Counted from the stretch's first letter, positions 52,701 to 60,399 are shown. The stretch: DNA of 64,000 nt from Paenibacillus ginsengarvi (GCF_003626695.1 NZ_RBAH01000009.1:186001-250000); one strand, 5' to 3'. The notes: generated by a model not told the origin, from the letters alone. Program-made: numbers and translations.

Positions 52701-52795
52701 TTCAAGAGGAGGGAGGCGGCATATCCGCTTCAGCAAGGCTGGTGCTGGAGTCGGACGCCATGGAGCTTCAGCGGCGCTGGAGCGTAGGTCTGTAG
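46769..52795 (+). CDS. Giant secreted heparinase II/III-family polysaccharide lyase
   Basis: A 2008-residue exported enzyme. Signal peptide 1-36 (ends ARA). Three carbohydrate-binding jelly-roll repeats follow (about 57-205, 207-355, 359-505), each starting with a NGxxE-type segment and ending AYFDDATF. The alpha/alpha catalytic domain starts near 510 (STYYTPAKV) and includes GHGNEASPGYN (about 875). A further beta domain (about 1031-1177) is inserted before the heparinase beta-sandwich (GRNTGHGHKDTLN about 1188; NTISHNTVMVDK about 1230). Three Ig-like repeats (about 1660-1920) and a C-terminal FIMAH-like domain (about 1925-2000) end it. It probably cleaves an acidic polysaccharide by beta-elimination; the substrate is unknown. 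Confidence 0.85.
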   Translation: MNRLALGRRMRSVAILMTMVLCFSSLFGFAPGTARAAEVDTEGGPLAEPAALLLDDNPQLPNGGFEEITSGRPKDWSYVSGGVESTTALVRSGTSSVKLTDTSSTSSTALRSVKIPVTAGQTYSVSVYSYNVQGVSDLYLEYWDAVGGYTKIYTGQNTTSSTWSKITVTGVAPEGTVYASMRLYLHLANVGSAYFDDATFERVLAGPQPQLLNGNVEELVNGSPKYWTMAATSQASTEQVHSGSYSIKINDPSSTAGVTVRSNQIAVTPGEKYESTVWSYNLQGVSQLYLEFWDAGGNYTTILTGTNDSLNTWKQIQVKGVAPENSAYVTVRFYLHAANVGTAYFDDATFRVTPPDPITNMNNGSFEQSEAGKPLYWSGTDGIALTNEKASHGASSVKIAPSGGTSPGLTSFPIAVSPGLAYEASVSTSTYTPAATAAIYMEFMDAGGSLLGFSPAQVNASGPWSSLSVTGTAPAGAVSARVRIAALSGTAYFDDATFKRSAAAVGSKTRSTYYTPAKVTAARQNVLLYDWAKSSKDSVVTKANKYLAKGQDFIWELVPGPNLPRSYGVNQVLGSPITGRAIDQYGNYPYKADPLNDPWKIVDPSSGYKFPTNDFGAYYRSGLDEHGIFQPKLADRSLLVNTLYPEKGPTWGVDDGFGWMNENGDRYTFVAYYTHWFLWYSTGMIQDSLNAFRDAYLYTGDVKYARAGMVLLDRIADVYPDMDTMLHDKTIYLNSHGGTGLGKVVGSIWETGLVKDFISAYDAFYPALGDTLLAQFLDAKSAQYRLTNPKNSGGAIARNIEDGILKQVYPGVKAARIRGNDGMHQSALALAAVVYDTLPQTKEWLDFTFQTGGNTSNPPGVTGGNILNTLISVVDRDGHGNEASPGYNSLWLTTDQLTADVLDGYDLYPEADLYANVKFRKMFSAYYPLVLSEKYLANIGDTGSTGNPGISTVKLADVVKAFDKFGDPVYAQLAYFLNGNRADGIHKDVFSVNPNEISQRIRDAVALHGTLDLGSDNRTGYGFAALRDGKNVTDSFGLSYGFPSMDIAYRNTEVKLFEASGTMQLEATAPGAIITYSFEVSHTDDYEIDLLPFLAPSYGIYRISIDGQPVRDMDFYGSNTNLYEVLGRMTLTAGMHRISFEGLGKRAESTNYKMGVRNLNLLDANARAVRDNAGPQGNTLRDFWMYYGRNTGHGHKDTLNLGMHAFGLDLSPDLGYPEFADSVDMHRAQWVVNTISHNTVMVDKKMQGNQWVADPKHFDDSGMVQLIDVEAPDVYPQTELYKRTTAMIRIDGANSYAVDFFRVKGGTDHHFSFHGAEGVATVEGLTMTAQSTGTYAGPGVEYGQRVDDVAGSGYKGSGFHYLKNVSRDMNPQAAFSIDWKAVDTWKVLSSPADIHLRLTMLGPIDDVALADGVPPQNKPGNPKTLRYFVAHRSGTNLDSLFTSVLEPYKDNRTIASIEPAVVKAGGTVVSGNDVKAVKVTLANGRVDYIVNALNTETLYTIDDKLQFKGFMGVYSEKDGENVYRYVHDGSFIAPIGETAGTDAGALQGTIASFTGIPSVQNEIVVNMNLAGATLDDVVGATIVVANDGVRNAAYRIIGAADLGSGRYRLDIGESTLIRSFVDPNDFSKGYVYDIAQGAAFRIPLTREAFSLQTVALVTGDLHQGWYTSDATVTLQVYGQSGAVASTEYQLEAGAGWVPYTGPITLSDSGTHVVKYRSKDVAGNAEPEQAITVRIDKQSPVSQLQASGTPGDGGWYRSPVTVTLQVYDAHSGVERTEYAITVTASAYGQQSHGFIPYTGPFTLDEGSYGIQFRSVDTAGNEEAVQTAELKVDRTTPSVAVYANGVPATPVIQVEDSETTVLTLQASDALSGVAARSITVNGAVYGEGTPISWAGRPGDHAVRVTVSDHAGNMTEQTYTFRVTTSPSSILALLGRFVQANVLGQPVEAKLTNSMRQADHHFGSGRRSQALHFLDKFLETIQEEGGGISASARLVLESDAMELQRRWSVGL

Positions 52796-52806
52796 AAGAT
52801 TGGAAC

Positions 52807-52843
52807 AAACCCGTGCTGCGATCTACTGTGGCACGGGTCTTTT
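52807..52843 (+). terminator. Terminator after the giant lyase gene
   Basis: acccgtgc (52809-52816) and gcacgggt (52831-52838) flank a 14-nt loop and are followed by CTTTTGC. Confidence 0.7.
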
Positions 52844-52901
52844 GCGCTGATCGTGCGGCAGCGAGTCTGCGGCCGCTGCTTGGTGGCGGTAGAGCGGAAG
52901 C

Positions 52902-53085
52902 GGAAGTGGAAGTTCCGCTATAGCTGGCGGAGCGCTGCAATCTGGGGCGATAAAGGAATCGAAAGTTCCGTTATGGCCGAGAATCGCCCTGTAAAATAGG
53001 GCATCCGGGCTAATAAAGGAAGTGGCGCTTCCTCTAAGCCAGCTAGCGAGGCCCGCTAAGCGGTAATAACGGAACTCGCGGTTCC
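52902..53085 (+). repeat. Interspersed hairpin repeat, copy 2 (GGAA-N7-TTCC units)
   Basis: Four GGAA-N7-TTCC units start at 52902, 52955, 53018 and 53071, giving spacings 53, 63 and 53 and a total of 184 bp. These equal the first four units of the copy at 18711. Flanks after each unit also match (GCTA, GTTATGGCCG, TCTAA, GCTTAA). It sits in the 417-bp gap between the converging lyase and solute-binding protein genes; the rest of that gap holds only the two terminators. Confidence 0.82.
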
Positions 53086-53166
53086 GCTTAAGCTGTGAAG
53101 CGCCGAGAAACCATTTGACGACCATCATCCGGCATTTTCCGGGTGGCCTTTTTACGAATGGACAAC

Positions 53167-53197
53167 ACAAAGCCCGTTATCCAGGGATAACGGGCCT
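53167..53197 (-). terminator. Terminator of the solute-binding protein gene
   Basis: gcccgttatcc (53172-53182) and ggataacgggc (53185-53195) form an 11-bp perfect stem; on the minus strand it is followed by TTTGTGTT. Confidence 0.8.
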
Positions 53198-53212
53198 TAG
53201 GTAGAGGGGCGA

Positions 53213-54538
53213 CTACTTTTTCGCGGCCCCTTTCGTTTCCTCGATCTTCTTGTTCGTTGCTTCCGCGGCTTCGCGCAAGGCGGTATTGATGTCAACGCCC
53301 TTCGTGGCGATATTCGTCAGAGCAGCATTCAAGTTCGATGCGGCAACAACCTGGAACTCGGTAATGTTGGACATCTTGGCATGTTTCGGGAACAAAGCGG
53401 CCACGTTCTGCCCGTTGTACTTCGGAAAGTCTTTGCCGTATTCCAAATACATTTTCGGATTGTTGAGCGCCGTTGCCAAGCCTCTCGCGTTAAGCGATGC
53501 CTGGAATTCGTCCGATATAATAAATTTCATCACCTCGAAGGCGGCTTCGCGATGCTTGCTGGTGGAGCTCATATACCAGTAGTTCGGGAATGTTTGCGGA
53601 CCTACGCCGCGAATGTCCGGGAAGTCGGGAATTTTGATAACGCCCCAATTTTTCACGCCGTCGCCAGGTGTAAATCCGCAGCAGCCGGTGTAGTTGGTTG
53701 CCATCGCCACGATGCCCTTCGTATTGAAGTTGGCGACGGTCGCCTGGCTGACGTCGACGCCGGGAATCATCATGAACCTCGTAAGCGTTTGCACGATCTT
53801 TTTCCAGGCGTCGGTCTCGAAGCTCGCCTTAAACGTTTTCGGATCGACGAGATCGAGCGAGTACTGATTGACCTGCAAGTAACTGAGGTTGTCGTTGGCG
53901 AAGCCGTAATATTGCGTATCGCCGTCCTTGCGCGTCAGCTTGACGGCCAGATCGTACAATTCGTCCCAGGTGATGCCTTCTTTCGGATACGGTACGGCGA
54001 ACTTGTCGAACAAATCCTTGTTGTAGTAAAGGCCCGACGTGCCGATGAACGCCGGTATGCCGTATATGCCTCCGTTGGCCATCTGTCGCTGGAGCTCGAC
54101 GACAGTAGGTTCGATCCGGTTCAGATCGAATTTGTCATTTTTGATCAGGTCGGATATATCGTTCTGCAAGTTCAGGTTGAGCATGGAAGTATGGAAAGCC
54201 GTATAGGCTCCGAATGCGATATCGAGCTGGCCTTTGCTGCCGATATAGTCGGTAATGCTCGATTCGGAAGGAAAGTGGACCTTGAACGTAATATTCGGAA
54301 ACTTGGGATACAGGTATTTGCCGTACGTGTTATCGAACCAATCGATATTTTGTCCGCTCAGGCTGTACAGGTGAAGCTCGATCGGCTCCTTCGACTTTTG
54401 CTGCTGGGCCGTTTCGCCCTGCTTTCCGTCGCCTTTCGCACCGCCGTCTGCGGCTCCGCCTCCGCCGCAAGCCGTTGTTGCCACTGTTATAAAAGCCAGC
54501 ATCAGACTCAAACATCCGTATAGTCGACCTTTTCTCAT
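53213..54538 (-). CDS. Extracellular solute-binding lipoprotein
   Basis: A 441-residue ABC-importer binding protein with lipobox TTAC (C24) and a Gly-rich linker. It has LDIAFGAYTAFHTSM, IYGIPAFIGTSGLYYNKDLFDKF and YPKEGITWDELYDLAVKLTR, closely resembling the partial binding protein at 62744 (FGVSYPKDGMTWDQMLDIAKK). It lies between the two lyase genes on the opposite strand, so it probably captures the oligosaccharides they produce. No permease genes are in the window. GGAGG precedes the ATG. Confidence 0.9.
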   Translation of the reverse strand: MRKGRLYGCLSLMLAFITVATTACGGGGAADGGAKGDGKQGETAQQQKSKEPIELHLYSLSGQNIDWFDNTYGKYLYPKFPNITFKVHFPSESSITDYIGSKGQLDIAFGAYTAFHTSMLNLNLQNDISDLIKNDKFDLNRIEPTVVELQRQMANGGIYGIPAFIGTSGLYYNKDLFDKFAVPYPKEGITWDELYDLAVKLTRKDGDTQYYGFANDNLSYLQVNQYSLDLVDPKTFKASFETDAWKKIVQTLTRFMMIPGVDVSQATVANFNTKGIVAMATNYTGCCGFTPGDGVKNWGVIKIPDFPDIRGVGPQTFPNYWYMSSTSKHREAAFEVMKFIISDEFQASLNARGLATALNNPKMYLEYGKDFPKYNGQNVAALFPKHAKMSNITEFQVVAASNLNAALTNIATKGVDINTALREAAEATNKKIEETKGAAKK

Positions 54539-55136
54539 TGCGATTCCTCCAAGTAAGTTATTTGGATTGTTTCACGATGATGTACGAGGCACATGTTGTC
54601 GCTTACGTATTCAAAACCGTAAACCGTTTTTCTTCCCCCTTGCGATAATCGGAGAGGACCTTGATGGAAACGCTTGTATACTCCGCCGTTCGGGATCGCC
54701 GGTCGGCACGGAAGAAACCGATAAAGCGTTTACATGAATGTGGTGACATGCTCTCTTCTGGCCTGTCGTTTGCGATTCACCTCCCGGATGACCCGATTCT
54801 GAAGCTTACTTCCTGGCAGTGATTGGTCGGAATACAGGGCTGGTTGCAACATAAGATGTTGACCTTAATTATATTGGATTGGCACATTTTTACAAGACAT
54901 TTACCTGTATATATTCTGACTAAAACTTGTCTGAAAATCAATAGTCGTCTGTAACCTGTATTATAAAATTTATTTTAAAAAACAATTGCTTTATCTGCTT
55001 TATATCATATATAACAAGGATGAATGCAAAAAATGCCAGAATAAAAACATACAAGGGATACGAACAGCCGAGCCTGGTGCCCAAGTGATGCAGGATAGGA
55101 CGGAAACTGCCGGGAAACCCGGCGCATATAAGGGAG
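54539..55136. other. AT-rich divergent intergenic region
   Basis: About 600 bases between the divergent binding-protein and second lyase genes. No supported gene is seen. The part from about 54840 to 55020 is much richer in A/T than the surroundings. TTGCTT (54986-54991) and TATAAC (55010-55015), or TATATA (55008-55013), form a plausible promoter for the lyase. A strong AGGGAGGTGA lies at 55131-55140. Confidence 0.5.
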
Positions 55137-58100
55137 GTGACGGTCGGCAGAGCGCGAGTAACGCAGCTACTGGCGGAGCGACTTGCGATTGAGCCGAACC
55201 GATCGGGGATGAGCCGTAAAACGAGAACAACGTACTATACTGCCGGAAAAGTAGCAGCCGCGAGACTTAACGTGCAAACATACGAATGGGCTAAGCGGCT
55301 CTGCGCTGCGGCCGTATCCAAGGCCGATTCCTATTTGGCGGCCGGGTACGATTATTTGTGGGAAGCCGTTCCGGCGCAAACGCTTCCTCGCAGCTACGGG
55401 GTGAATCAAATACTCGGCAGCGCGGTAACCGGCAAAGCGATCGACCAGTACGGCAACTACCCGTACCTGGCGGACCCGCTTAACGAGCCGTGGAAAATCG
55501 TTGATCCGAGCTGCGGGCTCAAATTCCCGACCAACGACTTCGCAGCTTATTACCGCAGCGGCTTGGACGAGCGGGGCATCTTCCGTACCGAACGGGCCGA
55601 CCGCAGCTTGCTCGTTAATACGTTGTACCCCGAAAAGGGACCGGACTGGGGCGTCGACGACGGCTTCGGCTGGGTGGACGACAGCGGGAATACATACACC
55701 TTTATCGCCTATTACGTGCACTGGTATATCTGGTACGGAAGCTCCGCCTTGATCGAAGACGCGCTGCGTACCTTCCGCGACGCGTTCCTGTATACAGGCG
55801 ATCGCAAATACGCGGTAGCGGGAGTCATCGTGCTAGACCGGGTGGCCGACGTTTACCCGGATATGGACATTTCCGCGTACAACCGCGACGTTTTTCTGAA
55901 CTCCGACGGCCGCAAAAATACCGGCAAAATTATCGGCTCGATCTGGGAAACTAGCCTCGTCAAGACGTTTATTAGTGCGTACGACGCCTTTTTCCCGGCT
56001 ATGGACGATCCCGAAATCATAAGCTATTTATCTGAAAAATCGCTAAAGGCGGGTCTTGCGAATCCGAAGCGTTCCGGGGCGGACATTCGCTGCAACATCG
56101 AAGACGGGATTATCAAGCAAATCTTCCCGGCAGTCCAGAAGGCGCAAATATGCGGCAACGACGGTATGCATCAGAGCGCCCTTGTCATGGCGGCCGTCGT
56201 CTACGATACGATGCCGGAGACGAAACTGTGGCTGGATTTCGTCTTTCAAACCGGCGGTCTGGCTCGGGAGCCGTTCCGCGTGACGGGTGGCAACGTACTG
56301 AACTCGCTCGTTTCCCATGTCGACCGGGATGGTCACGGGAATGAAGCGTCGCCCGGCTATAACGGGATATGGCTAGCGTACCACCGGCTGACGGCGGATA
56401 TTTTGGACGGCTACGACCTGTATCCGGAAGCCGATCTGTACACGAATGCCAAGTTTCGCAAAATGTTTTCGGCGTTTTATCCGCTAATTTTGAGCGGCAA
56501 GTATACGGTCAATGTGGGAGATACGGCCGCGGCTGGCAATCCTTACATGCAGGTGAAGCTGGACGATATGGTAAAAGCGTTCGACGCTTTTGGCGAGCCG
56601 ATTTATGCCCGGATGGCGTTTTTTCTGAATCATAACCGTGCGGAAGGATTGCATCTCGATGTATTTTCGAGTGATCCGGAGCGCATAGCCGATCGAATCG
56701 CCGGCGTTATTGCCGAATATGGTCCACTGGAGATGGAAAGCGGCCATCTGAGCGGCTACGGCTTCGCGGCGCTTCGCGACGGCCGGGCTTCCGAGAAAAC
56801 GATGCGCGACTGCTGGCTTTATTACGGACGCAATACGGGCCACGGGCATCGCGATACGCTGAATATCGGTCTTCATGCATTCGGGCTCGATCTGACACCC
56901 GATCTCGGATATCCGGAGTATGCCGATATTTTTGACATGCACCGGGCTCATTGGGTAATTAACACGATCAGCCACAATACGGTTGTTGTCGACAAACGCA
57001 TGCAGGAGCCTTCATGGGTTGCGCTGCCGAAGCATTTCGACGATAGCCGTCATGTCAAATGGATCGATGTAGAGGCCTCTGGCGTATACCCGCAAACCGA
57101 GAGCTACAGACGGAAAACGACGATGATCCGTGTGGACGATACCGATTCTTATGTCGTGGATATGTTCCGGGTCCGAGGCGGAAACGATCATCACTTCAGC
57201 TTTCACGGGGCGGAAGGAACGGTAACGACGGAAGGTTTGACCCCGACCGTGCAGCAGTCGGGAACATATGCGGGAACGGACATTGCCTATGGGCAGCGAG
57301 CGGACAACGGGAGCGGGGGCTACGAGAAGAGCGGGTTCCATTACTTGAAAAATATCGAGCGCCACACGGAGCCCGTAAGCCGGTTCAGCGTCGAATGGAG
57401 CGTACAAGATACTTGGAACATTTACGGGCAAGGGGCCGCAGCCGAAACGGATGTGCACTTGCGGCTGACCATGCTCACGGATGTAAGCGATGTTGCGATT
57501 GCGGATGGCATACCGCCGCAAAACAAGCCGGGCAATCCGAAAACGCTGCGGTACATGATCGCCCATCGCGAAGGAACGAATCTGGACAGCTTGTTCGTTT
57601 CCGTACTCGAGCCTTACAAGGGCCGCCGTTTTATTGCATCAATCGAACGCGTCGACATATGGCTAGGCAATACCCTTGTTGCCGATAACGAAGCGGCGGC
57701 CGTCAAAGTTTCGCTGATAAGCGGACGGGTGGATTACATCATTCATGCGGCAAATCCGGATCTTGCGTATACGATCGACGGCAAGCTTGAATTCCAGGGA
57801 TATTTCGGCGTGTATTCGGAGCAGGACGGGGTACGACAGTTTGCGTACATGCATGATGCCACCCGCTTGGGCTGCAAGGGCTCGGATGAGGATACAGCAG
57901 CGATAGCAATGAAAGCCGAAGCGCTTACCGGGACGATCGAATCGTTTACACGCGACCTGTCGGTAAAAAATGAGCTGATCGTCAACATGGATGCCGGCGA
58001 ATCCCAGCCGTCCGATTGGGTCGGGAAGACAATCTTCGTGGACAACGACGGGAAGCGGAATGCCGTCTACCCGATTCAAGGCGCCGAGCGGCTGAAGGAC

Positions 58101-58238
58101 GGACGTTATCGTTTGGACATCGGAGATATGACGCTGATTCGCGGGTTCGCAGCAGAAGACGATTTCGACCAAGGCTATAGGTACGATATCGAGGTCGGGG
58201 CGACTTTCCGTATTCCGCTTACGCTGGTTTTGGAGTAG
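55137..58238 (+). CDS. Heparinase II/III-family lyase core paralogue without signal peptide
   Basis: A 1033-residue paralogue of residues ~508-1660 of the giant lyase: LPRSYGVNQILGS, AIDQYGNYPYLADPLNEPWK, SLLVNTLYPEKGP, GHGNEASPGYN, GRNTGHGHRDTLNIG and NTISHNTVVVDKRM all match. It lacks signal peptide, N-terminal binding modules, the inserted beta domain and the C-terminal Ig/FIMAH region, so it is probably cytosolic and acts on imported oligosaccharides. The start is doubtful: GTG 55137 overlaps the SD itself, while ATG 55209 (MSRKTRTTYYT) begins exactly where homology begins but has no clear ribosome site. Confidence 0.8.
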   Translation: MTVGRARVTQLLAERLAIEPNRSGMSRKTRTTYYTAGKVAAARLNVQTYEWAKRLCAAAVSKADSYLAAGYDYLWEAVPAQTLPRSYGVNQILGSAVTGKAIDQYGNYPYLADPLNEPWKIVDPSCGLKFPTNDFAAYYRSGLDERGIFRTERADRSLLVNTLYPEKGPDWGVDDGFGWVDDSGNTYTFIAYYVHWYIWYGSSALIEDALRTFRDAFLYTGDRKYAVAGVIVLDRVADVYPDMDISAYNRDVFLNSDGRKNTGKIIGSIWETSLVKTFISAYDAFFPAMDDPEIISYLSEKSLKAGLANPKRSGADIRCNIEDGIIKQIFPAVQKAQICGNDGMHQSALVMAAVVYDTMPETKLWLDFVFQTGGLAREPFRVTGGNVLNSLVSHVDRDGHGNEASPGYNGIWLAYHRLTADILDGYDLYPEADLYTNAKFRKMFSAFYPLILSGKYTVNVGDTAAAGNPYMQVKLDDMVKAFDAFGEPIYARMAFFLNHNRAEGLHLDVFSSDPERIADRIAGVIAEYGPLEMESGHLSGYGFAALRDGRASEKTMRDCWLYYGRNTGHGHRDTLNIGLHAFGLDLTPDLGYPEYADIFDMHRAHWVINTISHNTVVVDKRMQEPSWVALPKHFDDSRHVKWIDVEASGVYPQTESYRRKTTMIRVDDTDSYVVDMFRVRGGNDHHFSFHGAEGTVTTEGLTPTVQQSGTYAGTDIAYGQRADNGSGGYEKSGFHYLKNIERHTEPVSRFSVEWSVQDTWNIYGQGAAAETDVHLRLTMLTDVSDVAIADGIPPQNKPGNPKTLRYMIAHREGTNLDSLFVSVLEPYKGRRFIASIERVDIWLGNTLVADNEAAAVKVSLISGRVDYIIHAANPDLAYTIDGKLEFQGYFGVYSEQDGVRQFAYMHDATRLGCKGSDEDTAAIAMKAEALTGTIESFTRDLSVKNELIVNMDAGESQPSDWVGKTIFVDNDGKRNAVYPIQGAERLKDGRYRLDIGDMTLIRGFAAEDDFDQGYRYDIEVGATFRIPLTLVLE

Positions 58239-58260
58239 AAATCGAATCGCAATAGCACGA

Positions 58261-58304
58261 AGAGGCTGCAAAGTTGATTTGGACTTTGCAAGCCTCTATT
58301 TTTG
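58261..58304 (+). terminator. Terminator after the second lyase gene
   Basis: agaggct-gcaaagt and actttgc-aagcct form a long stem with one bulge, followed by ATTTTTG. Confidence 0.75.
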
Positions 58305-58403
58305 TTGGTTACCACTTTTTGGCTGTGGTGGTATAATTGGAGGGTAGTTAGTTTCGGAATATACATTGGGAGATTCGTACGTTGGAAAAAAGGAGCCCAA
58401 CCC

Positions 58404-58886
58404 ATGAACAAACCCGTTATTCAACTATACGAATACAACATATGGGCAAACGATCGTGTCGTCGACCATCTGCAATCGCTCCCGGATGAAGTTTTCGGCC
58501 AAGAAGTGAATATGGGCTTCAAATCCATCGCGGCTGTGCTGCGTCACCTCGTTTCCGCCGACGAGGTGTGGTTCGAGCGGATGAAGGAGGGGGCAGGGGG
58601 GCTGGCTCCGGTTGCCGGCGATCCATATGCTTCTGCCGAGGAAGCGCGTCTCGCTATGAGCGCCCTGCAATCCCGGATTCGCAAGTTTTTAATAGCAGCA
58701 ACGGATTTGGACAAAATAGTAACGTATAAAAACGCGGCGGGACAACAATTTCAAAATTCGATCGCGGAAATCGTACAGCAGACTGTAAATCATGGCACTT
58801 ATCATAGAGGCAACATAACAACCATACTTAGACATCTGGGGCATTCGGGCGCCCAGACGGATTACATCATCTATCTTAGGAGATGA
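58404..58886 (+). CDS. DinB-family metal-binding protein
   Basis: A 160-residue four-helix-bundle protein. It has YEYNIWANDRVVDHLQSLP, LRHLVSADEVWFERM (first His ligand) and VNHGTYHRGNITTILRHLG (second and third His), the DinB/YfiT His triad. Members include thiol transferases and DNA-damage-inducible proteins of unknown activity. AAAAAGGAG precedes the ATG. The VOC gene follows after 19 nt, so the two form an operon. Confidence 0.9.
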   Translation: MNKPVIQLYEYNIWANDRVVDHLQSLPDEVFGQEVNMGFKSIAAVLRHLVSADEVWFERMKEGAGGLAPVAGDPYASAEEARLAMSALQSRIRKFLIAATDLDKIVTYKNAAGQQFQNSIAEIVQQTVNHGTYHRGNITTILRHLGHSGAQTDYIIYLRR

Positions 58887-58905
58887 ACGGAGGGAGGAGT
58901 TCCGC

Positions 58906-59256
58906 ATGCAAGTGAAACGAATCGTGACGAACATTCAATCGCAGGATGTTCAGAAAGCTAAATCGTTCTACGAAGAGGTATTGGGGCTCAACCTCCTGAT
59001 GGATCATGGCTGGATTGCCACTTACGGCTCGGACGTGACGATGTCGGTCCAGATTAGCATCGCCTCGGAGGGCGGCTCCGGAACGCCGACTCCGGATGTA
59101 TCGATCGAGGTGGACGACGTTGATGCGGCCTACGAACGAATGAAGGAAGCGGGCTTTGCGATCGAATACGGACCGGCGGACGAGCCGTGGGGCGTACGAC
59201 GCTTTTATGTGCGCGACCCATTCGGGAAGCTGGTTAACATCCTTTCCCACCGGTAA
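58906..59256 (+). CDS. VOC-family (glyoxalase/bleomycin-resistance fold) protein
   Basis: A 116-residue single-domain VOC protein with two beta-alpha-beta-beta-beta modules: AKSFYEEVLGLNLLMDHG in the first, and VEVDDVDAAY-type helix with VRRFYVRDPFGKLVNIL in the second. Only some of the usual metal ligands (His/Glu) can be recognised, so it could be a dioxygenase-like enzyme, a thiol-conjugating enzyme or a binding protein. It is co-transcribed with the DinB gene. Confidence 0.85.
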   Translation: MQVKRIVTNIQSQDVQKAKSFYEEVLGLNLLMDHGWIATYGSDVTMSVQISIASEGGSGTPTPDVSIEVDDVDAAYERMKEAGFAIEYGPADEPWGVRRFYVRDPFGKLVNILSHR

Positions 59257-59285
59257 TGAGCGGCCTACATATCGATTGAAGTAAC

Positions 59286-59328
59286 GAGTCTTGCTCGGAC
59301 GCCTATGCCGCAAGGCTCTTTTTTCTTT
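59286..59328 (+). terminator. Terminator after the VOC gene
   Basis: gagtcttgc (59286-59294) and gcaaggctc (59310-59318) pair with one wobble, followed by TTTTTTC. Confidence 0.75.
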
Positions 59329-59351
59329 TCCGAGGAGGCATAAAAAAGGCG

Positions 59352-59382
59352 TTGACATTGACGTTCCGTAAAGGTGTAGAGT
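59352..59382 (+). promoter_or_regulatory. MerR-type promoter with 19-bp spacer
   Basis: TTGACA (59352-59357) and TAGAGT (59377-59382) are 19 bp apart, the over-long spacing used by MerR-family activators. An imperfect dyad, ttgacg-ttc-cgtaaa, lies inside the spacer. It precedes the merR-like gene and predicts autoregulation. Confidence 0.65.
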
Positions 59383-59404
59383 GAAGAAGTCAGGAGGTGA
59401 TCAG

Positions 59405-60169
59405 ATGGAATACACGGTGCTAAAGCTCGGGAGAATGGCGGGGGTCAGCACGAGAACGCTGCGGTATTACGATGAGATCGGGATTCTGAAGCCGGCCAGA
59501 ATCAACTCGTCGGGGTACCGCCTATACGGCCAGCCGGAAGTCGACAGGCTGCAGCAAATTATGTTTTACCGGGAGCTGGGCGTAAGCTTGGAGAGCATCA
59601 AGACGATCGTGACGTCCCCTTCGTTTGACGGAGCCAAAGCGCTGAAGGAACATCGCGAGAAGCTCCTGGAGAGGCGCAGCCAGCTGGATACGTTAATTGC
59701 CAATGTGGAAAAAACGATTGCTTTAACCGAAGGGAGAAAAACCATGACCGATCAAGAAAAATTCGAAGGCTTTAAACAAAAGCTGATCGACGATAATGAA
59801 AGCAAATACGGTATCGAAATACGCCAAAAATACGGCAGCGATGCCGTCGACAAGTCGAATGCGAAGGTGAAAAACATGACGCAGGAGCAGCATGAACAGG
59901 TGACGAAGCTCGCCGCCGATGTGCTAGCCGCTCTTGCGGAAGCTTACAAAACCGGCGATCCTGCAGGTGAGCTGGCCCAGAAGACCGCCGACCTGCACCG
60001 GCAATGGCTGACGTTCTACTGGAGCGAATACAGTAAGGAAGCCCATGCAGGACTCGCCCAAATGTATGTCGACGACGAACGGTTCAAGGCGTATTACGAC
60101 GCGAACGAACCGGGATCGGCGGAATTTTTGCGGGATGCGATTCAGATCTACACCGGTATGAAGTCGTAA
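59405..60169 (+). CDS. MerR-family regulator with TipAS ligand-binding domain
   Basis: A 254-residue activator. The N-terminal winged helix (about 5-70) has LGRMAGVSTRTLRYYDEIGI and GYRLYGQPEVDRLQQI. A dimerising coiled coil (about 75-110) is followed by a TipAS-like all-helical domain (about 120-250; WLTFYWSEYSKEAHAGLAQM, YVDDERFKAYYD), which in TipAL, Mta and related proteins traps antibiotics or other ligands. No efflux gene is adjacent. AGGAGGTGATCAG precedes the ATG. Confidence 0.92.
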   Translation: MEYTVLKLGRMAGVSTRTLRYYDEIGILKPARINSSGYRLYGQPEVDRLQQIMFYRELGVSLESIKTIVTSPSFDGAKALKEHREKLLERRSQLDTLIANVEKTIALTEGRKTMTDQEKFEGFKQKLIDDNESKYGIEIRQKYGSDAVDKSNAKVKNMTQEQHEQVTKLAADVLAALAEAYKTGDPAGELAQKTADLHRQWLTFYWSEYSKEAHAGLAQMYVDDERFKAYYDANEPGSAEFLRDAIQIYTGMKS

Positions 60170-60220
60170 ACCCGGCAAGCTTGCTGCCGTTGCCGCTCGC
60201 AGGAACCGGACTCCCTGTAC

Positions 60221-60264
60221 AAGACCTCAGCCTTCGCTGACAAGCGGAGAATGAGGTCTTTTTG
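60221..60264 (+). terminator. Terminator after the MerR-family gene
   Basis: aagacctca (60221-60229) and tgaggtctt (60252-60260) form a perfect 9-bp outer stem followed by TTTG. Confidence 0.75.
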
Positions 60265-60399
60265 AGTTGAACGATACGACCAATCGTGCGAACGAAATGA
60301 CAAATCGGAGGACAAAAAAAACGGTCGACTGCATAAAGCTTTCCCGTCGCGATCCCGTTATGATTACGTCGAAAGCGATTTCAGATGAAGGAGCGTTTT

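Noticed and set aside
52823..53170. Minus-strand open frame over repeat copy 2
   Set aside because: Same repeat-derived reading frame as at copy 1, crossing two terminators; no ribosome site.
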